Below, piece by piece: positions 1 to 9,400 of a stretch of DNA of 43,726 bases. The stretch's first letter is position 1. Every line of letters starts with the position of its first letter. Position numbers and translations under genes: made by a program. The notes beneath the pieces are model-generated. The model was given only the letters and a program-made list of their open reading frames with translations, searched no databases and was not told the DNA's origin. The DNA comes from an uncultured Lentisphaerota bacterium (GTDB lineage Bacteria > Verrucomicrobiota > Kiritimatiellia > RFP12 > UBA1067). Where the stretch lies: assembly GCA_946413265.1 (NCBI GenBank), contig CAMKJU010000027.1, positions 1 through 43,726 of the forward strand, given 5' to 3'.

Positions 1-1635
1 GAGGGCATAGCCCGTCACGACCACGTCCACTTCGCGGCACGCCTTGTTGAAGAGGCTGCCCGTGAGGCGGGTCGCTCCCTGATGGAGATACACCTTCAGC
101 GATGGCGCGAAGCGCGCGAGCTCGCGCGTCCAGTTGGTCGTCACCGAGACGGGGGCGACGACGAGCGCGGGGCGCGACGCCTTGCGGTGGAGGATGAAGG
201 CGATCGTCTGCGCCGTCTTGCCGAGGCCCATGTCGTCCGCAAGACACGCCCCGAATCCCCACTTCGCGAGGAAAGCAAGCCAGCTCGCACCGCGCAGCTG
301 GTAGTCGCGCAGCGTACCGTGAAAACCGGCGGGCGCAGCCAGCACGCGGAAGCGCTGTTCGCCACGCAGCTCGTTGATAAGGCCACGCAGCCAGCCGTGC
401 GCGCGCACGCGGTCCACGCGGAGCCCCCCGGCGCGACGAAGCCCGAAGGCGAGCGCGATGGCGTCGTGAACGGACACCTTCTTCCCCTTCACGTCGCGCA
501 GCGCGCGCAGGGCTTCGCGCAACACGGCGCGGTCGACCTCGATCCAGCGGTCGCGGAAAAAGACGAACGGCGAGTTCTGGTCGAGGAGGAACTGGATTTC
601 CTGTTCAGTGACGACCTCTCCATCCACGCGAATCGTGAGTTTCGTCGTGACGGGCGCGGACGGCTCGTCCGAGACGGGCGCGAGGTCGGCTTCGGCAGCC
701 ACATGCTCGCCGAGCAGTCCGGGCGGCGGTTCCACCGCGTAGCCGGCGCCGGCGAGTGCCTGCGCGCCAGTGCGGAGGAACGACTCCGCCGCCGCGCGGT
801 CGAGTTCGGCTTCGGTGCCACGGAGCGCGGCGAGCGGGGGAAAGAGGGAGGCAGCCTGTCCGAGGGAGATAAGACCCGCGCGCGTGCGGGGCACGGACGC
901 AAGGCGCAGCCGCCATACGCCGTCCTCTTCGGCGGGTGGTTCGAGGGAGAAGCGCAGCGCGGCGCGGTCTGCGGCGGAGACGCGCAGCGGCGCGCGCCAC
1001 ACGGCGAGGTCGTGCATGAGCGCGCGGATGTCGTCCTCGTCCGGCCATGCGATGCGCCCGTCGTCGCTGCGTAGCGCGAAGAGCCAGGCATCATTGATGG
1101 TATCCGGACGCGCCGCTCCCGTTTCAAGCGGGGTGCGTCCGCCGAAGCGCGCAAGGCCGTCCACGAGCCACGCGAAGAACGCGCCGCGCGACGTATCGAG
1201 CGGCAACCACCGCGCGGCGAATCCGCCCACCTCCTCCACGAGATGCGGCAGGTAGGCGCCGTCGGCGACAGTGCGTGCGGCGGCACGGAACGTCTCCGCC
1301 GCCGCAAGCACGTCATCTCCAAGGAACACGCCTGCCTTGAAGCAGCGCGTCCGCACGTCGGAAAGGAACATCAGGAGATTGCGCATGGAGGGGATGACGC
1401 ACTCCCCTTCTAATCGGACCTCATCCTTGAACCAGACCACCTCGCACACCGCCTCTAGCAACTCATCCCCGACAAGCTGCACGAGGTTGCCTTCCACCCC
1501 CACGGACCTCTCCCCGCGAAACGCAACCATCGGCCCGCTCGGCGAGCGGGCCCTACCAGCGGTCGCCCTCGCTGGTAGGGACGCCTCGCCGAGGCGTCCG
1601 CAGGGGAAATAAATGTCCAGGTGCAGGGTCAGCAT
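1..1635 (-). CDS. SNF2-family DEAD/H-like helicase, C-terminus beyond the window
   Basis: The frame is open for 545 codons from an ATG at 1635 to the window edge, so the C-terminal half is missing. Residues 466-474 read ADDMGLGKT, the Walker A motif of SWI2/SNF2 ATPases, followed by ALVVAPVSVTTNW (motif Ia region) and VVVTGYAL near the edge. The roughly 450 residues before it look like the long N-terminal region of bacterial RapA/HepA-like SNF2 proteins. The family uses ATP to translocate on DNA and remodel protein-DNA complexes; the target here is unknown. The ATG overlaps the rpe stop codon (shared ATGCTGA), so translation is probably coupled. Residues 11-35 are encoded by two inverted REP-like hairpins and look like an added loop in the N-terminal domain. 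Confidence 0.9.
   Translation of the reverse strand, partial: MLTLHLDIYFPCGRLGEASLPARATAGRARSPSGPMVAFRGERSVGVEGNLVQLVGDELLEAVCEVVWFKDEVRLEGECVIPSMRNLLMFLSDVRTRCFKAGVFLGDDVLAAAETFRAAARTVADGAYLPHLVEEVGGFAARWLPLDTSRGAFFAWLVDGLARFGGRTPLETGAARPDTINDAWLFALRSDDGRIAWPDEDDIRALMHDLAVWRAPLRVSAADRAALRFSLEPPAEEDGVWRLRLASVPRTRAGLISLGQAASLFPPLAALRGTEAELDRAAAESFLRTGAQALAGAGYAVEPPPGLLGEHVAAEADLAPVSDEPSAPVTTKLTIRVDGEVVTEQEIQFLLDQNSPFVFFRDRWIEVDRAVLREALRALRDVKGKKVSVHDAIALAFGLRRAGGLRVDRVRAHGWLRGLINELRGEQRFRVLAAPAGFHGTLRDYQLRGASWLAFLAKWGFGACLADDMGLGKTAQTIAFILHRKASRPALVVAPVSVTTNWTRELARFAPSLKVYLHQGATRLTGSLFNKACREVDVVVTGYAL
1532..1599. repeat. REP-like hairpin pair in inverted arrangement (BIME-like), inside the SNF2 gene
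   Basis: Two palindromic units face each other. The first (1532-1552) has the stem GGCCCGCTC/GAGCGGGCC with loop GGC and is followed by CTACCAGC. The second (1579-1599) has the stem GGACGCCTC/GAGGCGTCC with loop GGC and is preceded by GCTGGTAG. Both stems are perfect but differ in sequence. The GTAG tetranucleotide beside the foot of the stem is the hallmark of REP elements moved by RAYT transposases. The insert adds about 25 residues to the helicase without a stop or frameshift. Confidence 0.8.
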
Positions 1636-2288
1636 GCGGCGGCGTCACAGGCGGCGCGGAGGGCGGAAACGGCGGACGCCATGTCCGCCTGCTTGAAAAG
1701 AAAGCTTCCGGCGACCAGTTGGTTTGCGCCGGCGCGCACCGCGTCGAGGGCCGTCTGGGCGTTCACGCCGCCATCCACCCTGATGTCGAGGTGCGGTGCG
1801 CGCGCGCGGAGAGCGGCGACCTTCGGGAGGCAGTCCGCGATGAAGGACTGTCCACCGTAGCCGGGATGGACGGTCATCACGAGCACCTCGTCGCAGAGGG
1901 CGAGGTAGGGGTAGACGGACTCCACGGGCGTCTCGGGGTTCAGCACGATTGCCGGACGCACACCGAGTGCGCGGATGCGCGGGAGTTCGGCGTGGAGGTC
2001 GCAGTCCGCCTCCACGTGGATCTGGATCGTCTGCGCGCCGGACTTTGCGAAAACCTCGAGGTAGAGGTCGGGCCGCGTCATCATCAAATGCACATGGCGG
2101 TAGAAAGCTGGTTCCACGCGGCGGCAGAGCTTCACGATGTCCGGACCGAACGAAAGGTTGGGAACGAAGTGCGCGTCCATGATGTCAAGGTGGAGCGCAT
2201 CGGCACCCGAACGGAAGGCGCGCGTGATATCTGCGGCCAGCGCGCCATAGTCGGCGGCGAGCAGTGATGGAAGAATCTGAACGGCCAT
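1629..2288 (-). CDS. rpe: Ribulose-phosphate 3-epimerase
   Basis: This 219-aa protein has the normal length for Rpe, the TIM-barrel enzyme that interconverts D-ribulose 5-phosphate and D-xylulose 5-phosphate in the pentose phosphate pathway. Visible signatures are LDIMDAHFVPN near residue 34 (metal-binding His and Asp), MTVHPGYGGQSF near residue 138 (metal His and phosphate loop), RVDGGVN near residue 172 and VAGSFLF near residue 190. The ATG at 2288 has GGAGAG just upstream. The gene lies between tRNA-Gly and the SNF2 gene, overlaps the latter by 7 nt, and is expected to act in the cytoplasm. Confidence 0.96.
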   Translation of the reverse strand: MAVQILPSLLAADYGALAADITRAFRSGADALHLDIMDAHFVPNLSFGPDIVKLCRRVEPAFYRHVHLMMTRPDLYLEVFAKSGAQTIQIHVEADCDLHAELPRIRALGVRPAIVLNPETPVESVYPYLALCDEVLVMTVHPGYGGQSFIADCLPKVAALRARAPHLDIRVDGGVNAQTALDAVRAGANQLVAGSFLFKQADMASAVSALRAACDAAAC

Positions 2289-2309
2289 GACTCTCTCCAG
2301 ACAAAAAAA

Positions 2310-2383
2310 TGGAGCGGGCGATGGGAATCGAACCCACGTAAGAAGCTTGGGAAGCTCCTATTCTGCCATTGAATTACGCCCGC
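2310..2383 (-). tRNA. tRNA-Gly (anticodon CCC)
   Basis: Read on the minus strand, the acceptor arms GCGGGCG and CGCCCGC pair, the T arm contains GGTTCGATTCC, and the 3' CCA is encoded. The anticodon stem GGAGC/GCTTC encloses the loop TTCCCAA, giving anticodon CCC for glycine. It lies 2 nt downstream of tRNA-Ser and is probably processed from the same transcript. Confidence 0.95.
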
Positions 2384-2385
2384 CT

Positions 2386-2475
2386 TGGCGGAGAGGGAGG
2401 GATTCGAACCCCCGATACCTTGCGGTATGCATGATTTCGAGTCATGTGCATTCAACCAGGCTCTGCCACCTCTCC
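2386..2475 (-). tRNA. tRNA-Ser (anticodon CGA)
   Basis: A 90-nt class II tRNA. The acceptor GGAGAGG pairs with CCTCTCC, the anticodon stem CATGA/TCATG encloses CTCGAAA (anticodon CGA), there is a long variable arm (TACCGCAAGGTA), the T loop is GGTTCGAATCC, and the 3' CCA is encoded. The long variable arm and anticodon agree with serine. Confidence 0.96.
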
Positions 2476-2491
2476 GTGGAAAGCGGGTTAT

Positions 2492-2520
2492 AGTTTACCA
2501 AGTCCCCGCCCAGCCGTCAA
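2492..2520 (-). promoter_or_regulatory. Sigma70-type promoter for the tRNA-Ser/tRNA-Gly pair
   Basis: On the minus strand, TTGACG (2520-2515) is followed by a 17-nt spacer and TAAACT (2497-2492). The mature tRNA-Ser 5' end is 16 nt downstream of the -10 box. Five of six -35 bases and four of six -10 bases match consensus with ideal spacing. Confidence 0.7.
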
Positions 2521-2557
2521 GAGTCCACAAGCGGAATTTAAAACTCCCAAAAAGGGA

Positions 2558-3421
2558 TCAGTCCGCGCGAACGCGGAAAAAGGCATTGGTGGACGAGGAT
2601 GGAAGCAGATAGACCGTACTTGTGGTGAAGCCGGCATCTGCGGGGACGGAAATGGCGTTCACGGGAACGTCCGAGTCAGGGAACGTAAACGAACATGGTT
2701 TCCAGTCCTTCTTCGTGAGGTCGGTCGCCTCCTCCACCGAGTAGGCGTGTCCGCCGATCGCGTCGAAGGCCAGAGTCGTACCAGCAGTTCCGGTTGCTCG
2801 GGAACGCGACCCTCCCGCAGTGTTGCGCGTGAACGCCGTGATTTTCAGCACGTCTTCGGGATCGAACGGATTGGTGCCGGAAAGCGCCTCGGTGATCGTG
2901 GAGACGCCGTCGCCGTCGTAGTCCTTTGTCGGATCGAACGTCTCGCCCCGCCGCCAGTAGTCGCTGTCTTCCCACTGCGCTTTGAGTTCGGCATAGAGCA
3001 CGTCGTCGATTCCGTCGCCGTTTGCATCCTCCCCGAGAACGATATCGACCTCCCGGAGTGCGCCCGGCGCACCGGCTGTCGCACCGACGACCACGCCGTT
3101 CCAGACCTTGCCAATGTCGTCCGTCACGGAGATTTCAAGCGCGTCGTTCTGCACAGCATAGCCATTTGCGGAAGCGGTCGCCAACGGTACCGAGAGCACA
3201 TAGTTGCGGCGCGAATCGGCACGGAAGAACGTCTTGGTCTTGCCAAGGGCGTTGCCCGAATCGTCGGCGACCTCGATTGTCGCCGTGCGGTCACCGTCGA
3301 ACGCCTTGTGGGTTGCGTCCATCACCCTTCCAAGAAAGGTGTACGGCGTGACGGCGGCGGGCGGATTCGCCGCGAACGCCATGAATGGCACAGAGCACAA
3401 CAGCATGATTGAACGTTTCAT
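2558..3421 (-). CDS. Secreted protein with calcium-binding-type loops
   Basis: A 287-aa protein, not assigned to a named family. It starts with a Sec signal peptide (MKRSIMLLCSVPFMAFAA). The middle carries two Asp/Gly-rich loops, DANGDGIDD near residues 132-140 and DYDGDGVST near 168-175, of the EF-hand/thrombospondin type 3 kind that bind Ca2+. The C-terminal region runs from YSVEEATDL to a terminal FFRVRAD, a layout seen in PVC-bacteria surface proteins. A longer frame extends to 3607, but the ATG at 3421 has a strong AGGAGG six bases upstream and begins the signal peptide. It is 11 nt downstream of the 2881-aa protein's stop codon and is the last gene of the exported cassette, so it probably works with that protein outside the cell. 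Confidence 0.85.
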   Translation of the reverse strand: MKRSIMLLCSVPFMAFAANPPAAVTPYTFLGRVMDATHKAFDGDRTATIEVADDSGNALGKTKTFFRADSRRNYVLSVPLATASANGYAVQNDALEISVTDDIGKVWNGVVVGATAGAPGALREVDIVLGEDANGDGIDDVLYAELKAQWEDSDYWRRGETFDPTKDYDGDGVSTITEALSGTNPFDPEDVLKITAFTRNTAGGSRSRATGTAGTTLAFDAIGGHAYSVEEATDLTKKDWKPCSFTFPDSDVPVNAISVPADAGFTTSTVYLLPSSSTNAFFRVRAD

Positions 3422-3432
3422 GGTTACCCTCC

Positions 3433-6400
3433 TTAGTTTCCGCTTGTGGAGTAGGTTTTGAGGCCGATCTTGATGTCGGTGACGCCCGCGAAGTCGAGCT
3501 TGCCGTCGCGGTTGGAATCGACGCCGTTGATGAATGCCGAGAGCGCCGCGGCGCGGTCCGCGCCGAGCGAGCCGGCGGGGATGATCAGGAGCCACTTCGT
3601 GTTCCACGCGCTGCGCCCGACGAGGCGCGTGCAGTCGAGCGAGTCGTCGTTCGGGTCCTTGCCCGCGTCATCGTAGTAGGCGCGGAAGGACGGGTGCTTG
3701 CGGATGCGCGCGCCGAGGTCGTTGCCGCCCGTCGCACCGTCGTAGAGCGGAGTCCAGTCGGGATCGTCCAGCTGCGTGGAACCGATCACGTAGGGTGCGG
3801 GGATGGTCTGATCGACGACCTTCCACGAGAGGATGGTGCTGCGGTCGCCCACGGCCCTCATGCGGTCCTCGCCGACGGGCACGAGATAGGCGGTCGGCGT
3901 CTTCGCGAGGGAGTCGTCGTCGTAGCCCTCGAAGTGGATGCCTGCCGAGGCGATGTGGGTCGCATAGTACGTGGAATCGAGCGCGGAGTCGCCACCGACG
4001 AGCTTCTGCCCGAAGAAGTTGTAGCCGTGGGCGATCAGCGACGGGAACGGGATCACGAGCCCGGGCTCCTTCTGCTCCGACGAGCCGGCGAGCGGCTGGC
4101 AGTAGTGGCGGAACTCGGGCAGCGCGTTGAGATCGCCGACGACGTACTTCCGGAGTTCCGTCTTCCACGCCTTGTCGCCATCCTCCTCGTCGTAGATGCG
4201 GAAGAGGTCGTGGCGGAGCGAGAACCAGGTGGCGTACGGCTGCGGGTTGTTGATGCCGAGGCGCGGCTTGAGGACGAGCCAGTTGGCGTCCATCTCCGCG
4301 AGGATCGCGGCAAGGCCGCCGTCGCCCTTCGCGGCGTCGGAGGCCGCGATCGGGTCGCCGTCGTCGTCGAATTCGCCCAGGGTGCGCGCGCCGACGATGC
4401 GGGCGATGAAGGCGTCGCCGCTCTTGCGGTCGGACGAGAGGAGACCGGTCTCGTAGTCGTATGCCTGCACGGCGAGATACGCATACTTCTGCGCGAGTTC
4501 GAACTGCGCCGAGTAGCGAGAGAGCGCGTTGTTGCGCGCAAGGCGGAAGAACATCTCGCTGTAGCGCGTCTTCGTGAGCGAGTCGACGGCCTGCTGGCGA
4601 ACGAGCGTGCGCTCGTCGAGGAGACGCTCCGCCTCGGCGATGACGGTCTCGACGGCGCACTGCGCGGTCTGGAGCTCGACGAACGCCGAACGCACCTCGC
4701 CCGCCGCGTCGTTCACCTTCTCGGCGGCGGCGAGCATCCGCTGATAGTACTCGTCGTACTTGTCGACGTATTCGCTCGCCATCTCCAGCTGGTCCAGCAG
4801 CACCTGCAAGAACGTGTCGAACCCGTTGTTTTCGACCAAGGCGTTCTTGGCGGCGACAAGGGCCGTCGCCTGGGCCGTCGTAGCCGCAAGGCGCGGCACG
4901 TTCTGGACGGCGGCTGCGGCGGCCTGCGGATCGACGTTCACGGTCATTCCCGCGCCCACCACCTTCGGGACGGAGTGGAGGACGGCGTCCGAAGCCGCGC
5001 CCGTGAGGCGCATGGAGACTTCAAGCGTATTCGCCGCGATTTTGCTTGCGGTGTCCGTCCAGGCCGAGACCGCGTCCTTCGCGTACTTGATTTCCGTCAG
5101 CGCAAGGATGGCTTGGTCGCGGCCGAACTTCGACCAGATCGTCGTGTTCTCGTAGTCAAACTGGTGGATGGCAACGTCCCACGCCGCAATGGCGGACTTG
5201 AAGTTCGCGTAGGCGGCGATCAGGTTGCCGAGCTCGTCCTGGATGCGCCCCTGCGCCCGGCGCTTGCCCGTGACAGTGGACGGCTTCAGGATGATGCCGG
5301 CGGCGGACTTCTCGAACTCGAGCGTCATCTGCCCGGTCTTGTCGTAGAAGTTATACATTTTCACCACTCCGTCAGCGGCGCCCCCGGTGTACTTCGACAC
5401 GTCGAACTTGTAGATGGCCTTCGTGACGGACTTGACGTCCTCGCCCGCTGAAAGGCCGCACGTCTCCGGCTCCATCCAGGCGTAGTGGACGAGGTCGGGA
5501 CCGTCGTAGCCCTGCACGTACGTCCCGCTCGGCCCGATGTCACCCTCGTACGGATAGCCGAAGTACTCGATCAGCGCGTTCTTCTTCTCCAACTCCATCG
5601 TCTCGAGCTGGTTCTCGCGCGAGAACTGCGACTCCTGCAGCATCCGGATGCGCGACCCGTAGAACTGCGCCTTGTCGAGGAGCTTGCGCGCGTTGGCGAG
5701 CGCGGTGCCGGCGCGCTCGCGGATCTGCTCGAAGTGCGTCTTCGCGTCGTCTCCCTCGCCGATCGGCGTGAGGTCGAACGGAATCGCGGCCGAAGCGAGG
5801 CCGAGCGGATTGAGCCCCGCGTCCATCTGGTCAACCTTCTTCTGGATGGAGGGAATGAGCGAGGCCAGCGAAGCGAGCTCCGGCACGGTGGAGCGGTCGA
5901 TCCGCTTCAGGCCCTCGTCCTCGAAGTCGATGGACATCCCGCTCTCGGCGGCGACGAGCCATTCGCCGCCCTCGACCGTCCAGATGGCGGAGGGGTCCTT
6001 TTCGTCGGCGATGGAGACGTCGCCCGACGGCGCGGAATCCGCAATCGGCCGCAGGTAGAGCGCGAGTCCCTCGGAAAGCGGAGAGACGAACTCGCGTTTC
6101 TCGAGGAGGTCGGCGTCCGTTCTGTACACGTCCTCCCAGAACCTGACCTCGCCGATCTCCCCAGCATACCCCTCGCCGAGCAGCAGGAAGCGCAATTCCG
6201 CACCCAGCGAGCCGACGACCGCCTCCTCGACGATCTTCGCGCCGGACTTGTCGAACAACGTCACGGTCGCCGCGCCGCCGCGAGACCGGATCGCCACGAG
6301 CGTGTTCTCGCCGGACGCGACCGTGCCGATCTCGACGCTGTCGAGTACGATGTCGGACGGCTCCGTGGTCTCGACCGTGGACTCATACACGTACGGCAGG

Positions 6401-9400
6401 AACTCGCCCGTGTCCGGATCCCGCCACTTCGCACAGGCCCAGCCGTCCCAGACGGGCGCGTCTGGAGCCTCGTCCACGCCCTGGGCAAGCTGCAGACCGG
6501 CGTTGTACCCAGCGGGCAGGGCGACTGGTACGCTGTTGGTGCCGTAGAACACGCATTCGAGGATCCGGGTGCCATTCGTCACGGCGAACGTCACGGACGA
6601 ATCGGCGTTGGCGGACTCCGTCAGGTTGGTATAGGCGTAGTGGTAGATCGTGTTCGTGACGGTCGCGGAGATCACGCTGAGGCGCTCGAACACCAGCTTG
6701 TTCCCGTCCGCGAGGCTGAACCCGAACGCCGAGTTCTCCCCCATCACGGTCAGGAGATTGGCGTCGTCGGAAGGCTGCGCGGACACAGGCACGATCTGGA
6801 ACTCGACCGTCCACTGTCCATCCGGGTCGAGATCCCCATACGATTCCTCGTCCTCGTCGGCCAGAAGCATGATGAAGTCAGACTCGTTCCGGAAGGCGTA
6901 GCGCCAGAAGTTGCCGCTCTTGGGCTCGACGGGCAGGAGCGCATTCCCCACGGCCCAGTTGCAGAGCGCCCCGAATCCGCCGCGCGACGCCCACTCGCCG
7001 TAGCCGAAGTTCCGGGTCTTGTCGTCGTCGAGGTAGCCCGCGCCGGACGCGCCGCCGTTGTCCCGATACGCCTTGCGCGCCGTGCGGTCCACCGTCTCGG
7101 CGGCGACCTTGGCGACATTGTACGCGGCCTTTACGAACTGCGCCTCGTCGTAGTAGTCCACGTTCACCACGGCGTCCGCCACCGTCATCTCGCCCATTGC
7201 GGGCGCGCCCCACGTGAAGTGCGGATTGCGCAGGAGGCGGTAGTAGCCGGAGAGCGCGCTGAGGTAGTGCCCGTAGGCGTCGCCGTGGCCCTGCGGATAC
7301 ATGTCGGCCGCGTCGTTCTCGTCGATGATGCCCTTGTTGTTGCCGCTGATGTCGTAGTTGACGGCGTAGGCCACCTCGCCCGCCGTGATGCCCTTCGTGA
7401 AGTTCCACACGAGGCGGTTGTAGTAAGGCGAGATGCGCGTGGAGGGCGCGTTGTCGCCGCTCCGGCCGCGCAGGAGCGCGAGCTCCTCGTCGAGGAGCGT
7501 CGGCACCTGGTTGTCGAACGCGAAGAGCGCGGTGGAGAGCGCCCCGTAGTCGAGCTCGAAGCCGGTCATCTCGACGTTGTTGAAGTTCGCGCCGAAGCCG
7601 ATCGTCGGGTTCAGCGCGTCGATGTACGCCTCGTCGCCGAGCGTGTTGTAGAGGTCGGCGAGGCGGGCGACCGCGAGCTGGAGCTGCTTGTTCGCGTCCA
7701 GGTCGTCGATGCCCATCTGGAGCGACATCGACTCCGCCTTGGAGAGCAGGGTCTCGTAGAGCTGGATGAGGCCCGTGTCCTTCAGCGTGTCGTTGTTGAG
7801 CGCCACGTCGCCCTCATAGGGCTTGCCGGCCTGCACGATCATGGAGACGGGCGTCTCCGCCTCGTTCTCCGCGAGGTCGCGCATCCGCTGCGCGAACGGC
7901 GTCACGTTGTTGAGGACGCGCTGTACCCACCCTTCCGCGAGCGCGGGCGGATCGGTCCACGCCGACCATGCGTCACCCATCGCCGCGTAGGCGGGCGAAT
8001 TCGCGTCCTTGGCCCGGTAGCGGACGGCGTAGTACGTGTTCACCATGTTCTCGAGCGTGTCGCCCTGGTGCCCGATCGTGAAGCGCGTGAGGCCGGCCGT
8101 CGGCTCGAACTTCGCCGTGTACTCGCCGTCGAAGTCCGTCGGCACGGTGCCGTTCGCGTGCGGGCGGCACTTCTTCCATTCGAACACGTACTGCTCAGGC
8201 TCGCCGGCGAACGCCTCGCCGTAGATGATCGAAAGCTGCTGCGAGAGGAGGTTGAGCGGGTCTTCGCGCGTGACGACGCGGCCCGTGTAGTACTTCGGGA
8301 CGACCTTGACGAGGTGCATTGAGATCGGGTCGCCCTGCGCGACGTTCATGAGCGCGTTCGTGGCGTCGTTTTCGATGAGCGTCACGTAGTTCGTCGCGCC
8401 CATCGTGAAGAGCGCGTAGTGGTCGCGCGGCGAATAGACGATGCGGTCCTCGTTCGCGGACACAGCGTCGTGCGGGCTCGGCTTCGCGCACTTCGTCGCA
8501 AGCGCGGCGATGGCGGTGCGCCACGCCTTCTTGCCGGCGGTGGAGGCGGTCGAGTCGAGAAGCGACGAGAGAACCGCGCGCTCCGAGTCGTTCAGCACGT
8601 TCACGTGCAGGAGCGAGACGCCCGCCGAATTGTCTTCCATCTCGCCCTCGAGCTTCAGGCAGCGCGTGACGTCCGCCGTCGTGTCGAGATAGAACCGCTT
8701 GGAGATCGACGGAGGCAGCCCGTCGAACGTCCAGCGCCCCTTGCGGAGCGTTCCGTTCCCGCCCGCGCCCTGCTTGATGCCGAGGTCGGCGATCGCGTCT
8801 GCGACGGTCGCGTAGGTCGTCTTCGGGAAGCCGCTCGCCTGCGCCACGGTGGGGTCGAACAGCATCGCCGTGGCATTGCGCGCCTCCTCCGTCGCGGGCC
8901 ACACCACGCCCACGGACTTGCAGTTCCACACCTCCGGGAGACCCGACGCCGCCACGGTGAGCGTGCGTCCGATCTCGATCTCCGGGACGGCGTCCGGCCA
9001 CTTCACGCGCCACGTCCACGGATGCGGCATGGCGGACAGGACCGACGGGGAACTCGGCAGGCCGCCGAGGAGCGAGAGCCACGGAATCGCCGTCCCGATC
9101 TTGGGCCAGCTCGCCTGGTCGAGGGCCGGGAACGCGAAGCCCTCCTGCATGCGGTAGTACATGCGCATCGTCGCCGTGCCGGCGGCGCGCGCCCAGAGCT
9201 GGTTCTTGCGGTCGCGGAACGCAGGCGCCGTCGCCACCGGCTCGTCCCACGAATCCTCGGGACACCACGGATCGTCGAAGAAGTCGATCGGGTGCGGGCC
9301 GGGGAACGCCTTCCCCGCCACGCAGTCGGCGGCGAGTTCGGGGTAGACGCTGTTCGTGACCGCCACGTCGAACCACTGCATCGCCTTGCGCCCGCCCTTC

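Noticed and set aside
2287..2612. Plus-strand frames with GDGNRTHVRSLGSSYSA and REGFEPPIPCGMHDFES
   Set aside because: These are translations of the antisense of tRNA-Gly and tRNA-Ser, a well-known source of false proteins in databases.
5485..8322. A 945-codon plus-strand open frame
   Set aside because: It lies entirely antisense to the 2881-aa gene, is rich in Arg, Val and Glu with no domain, and is expected from high-GC codon bias.
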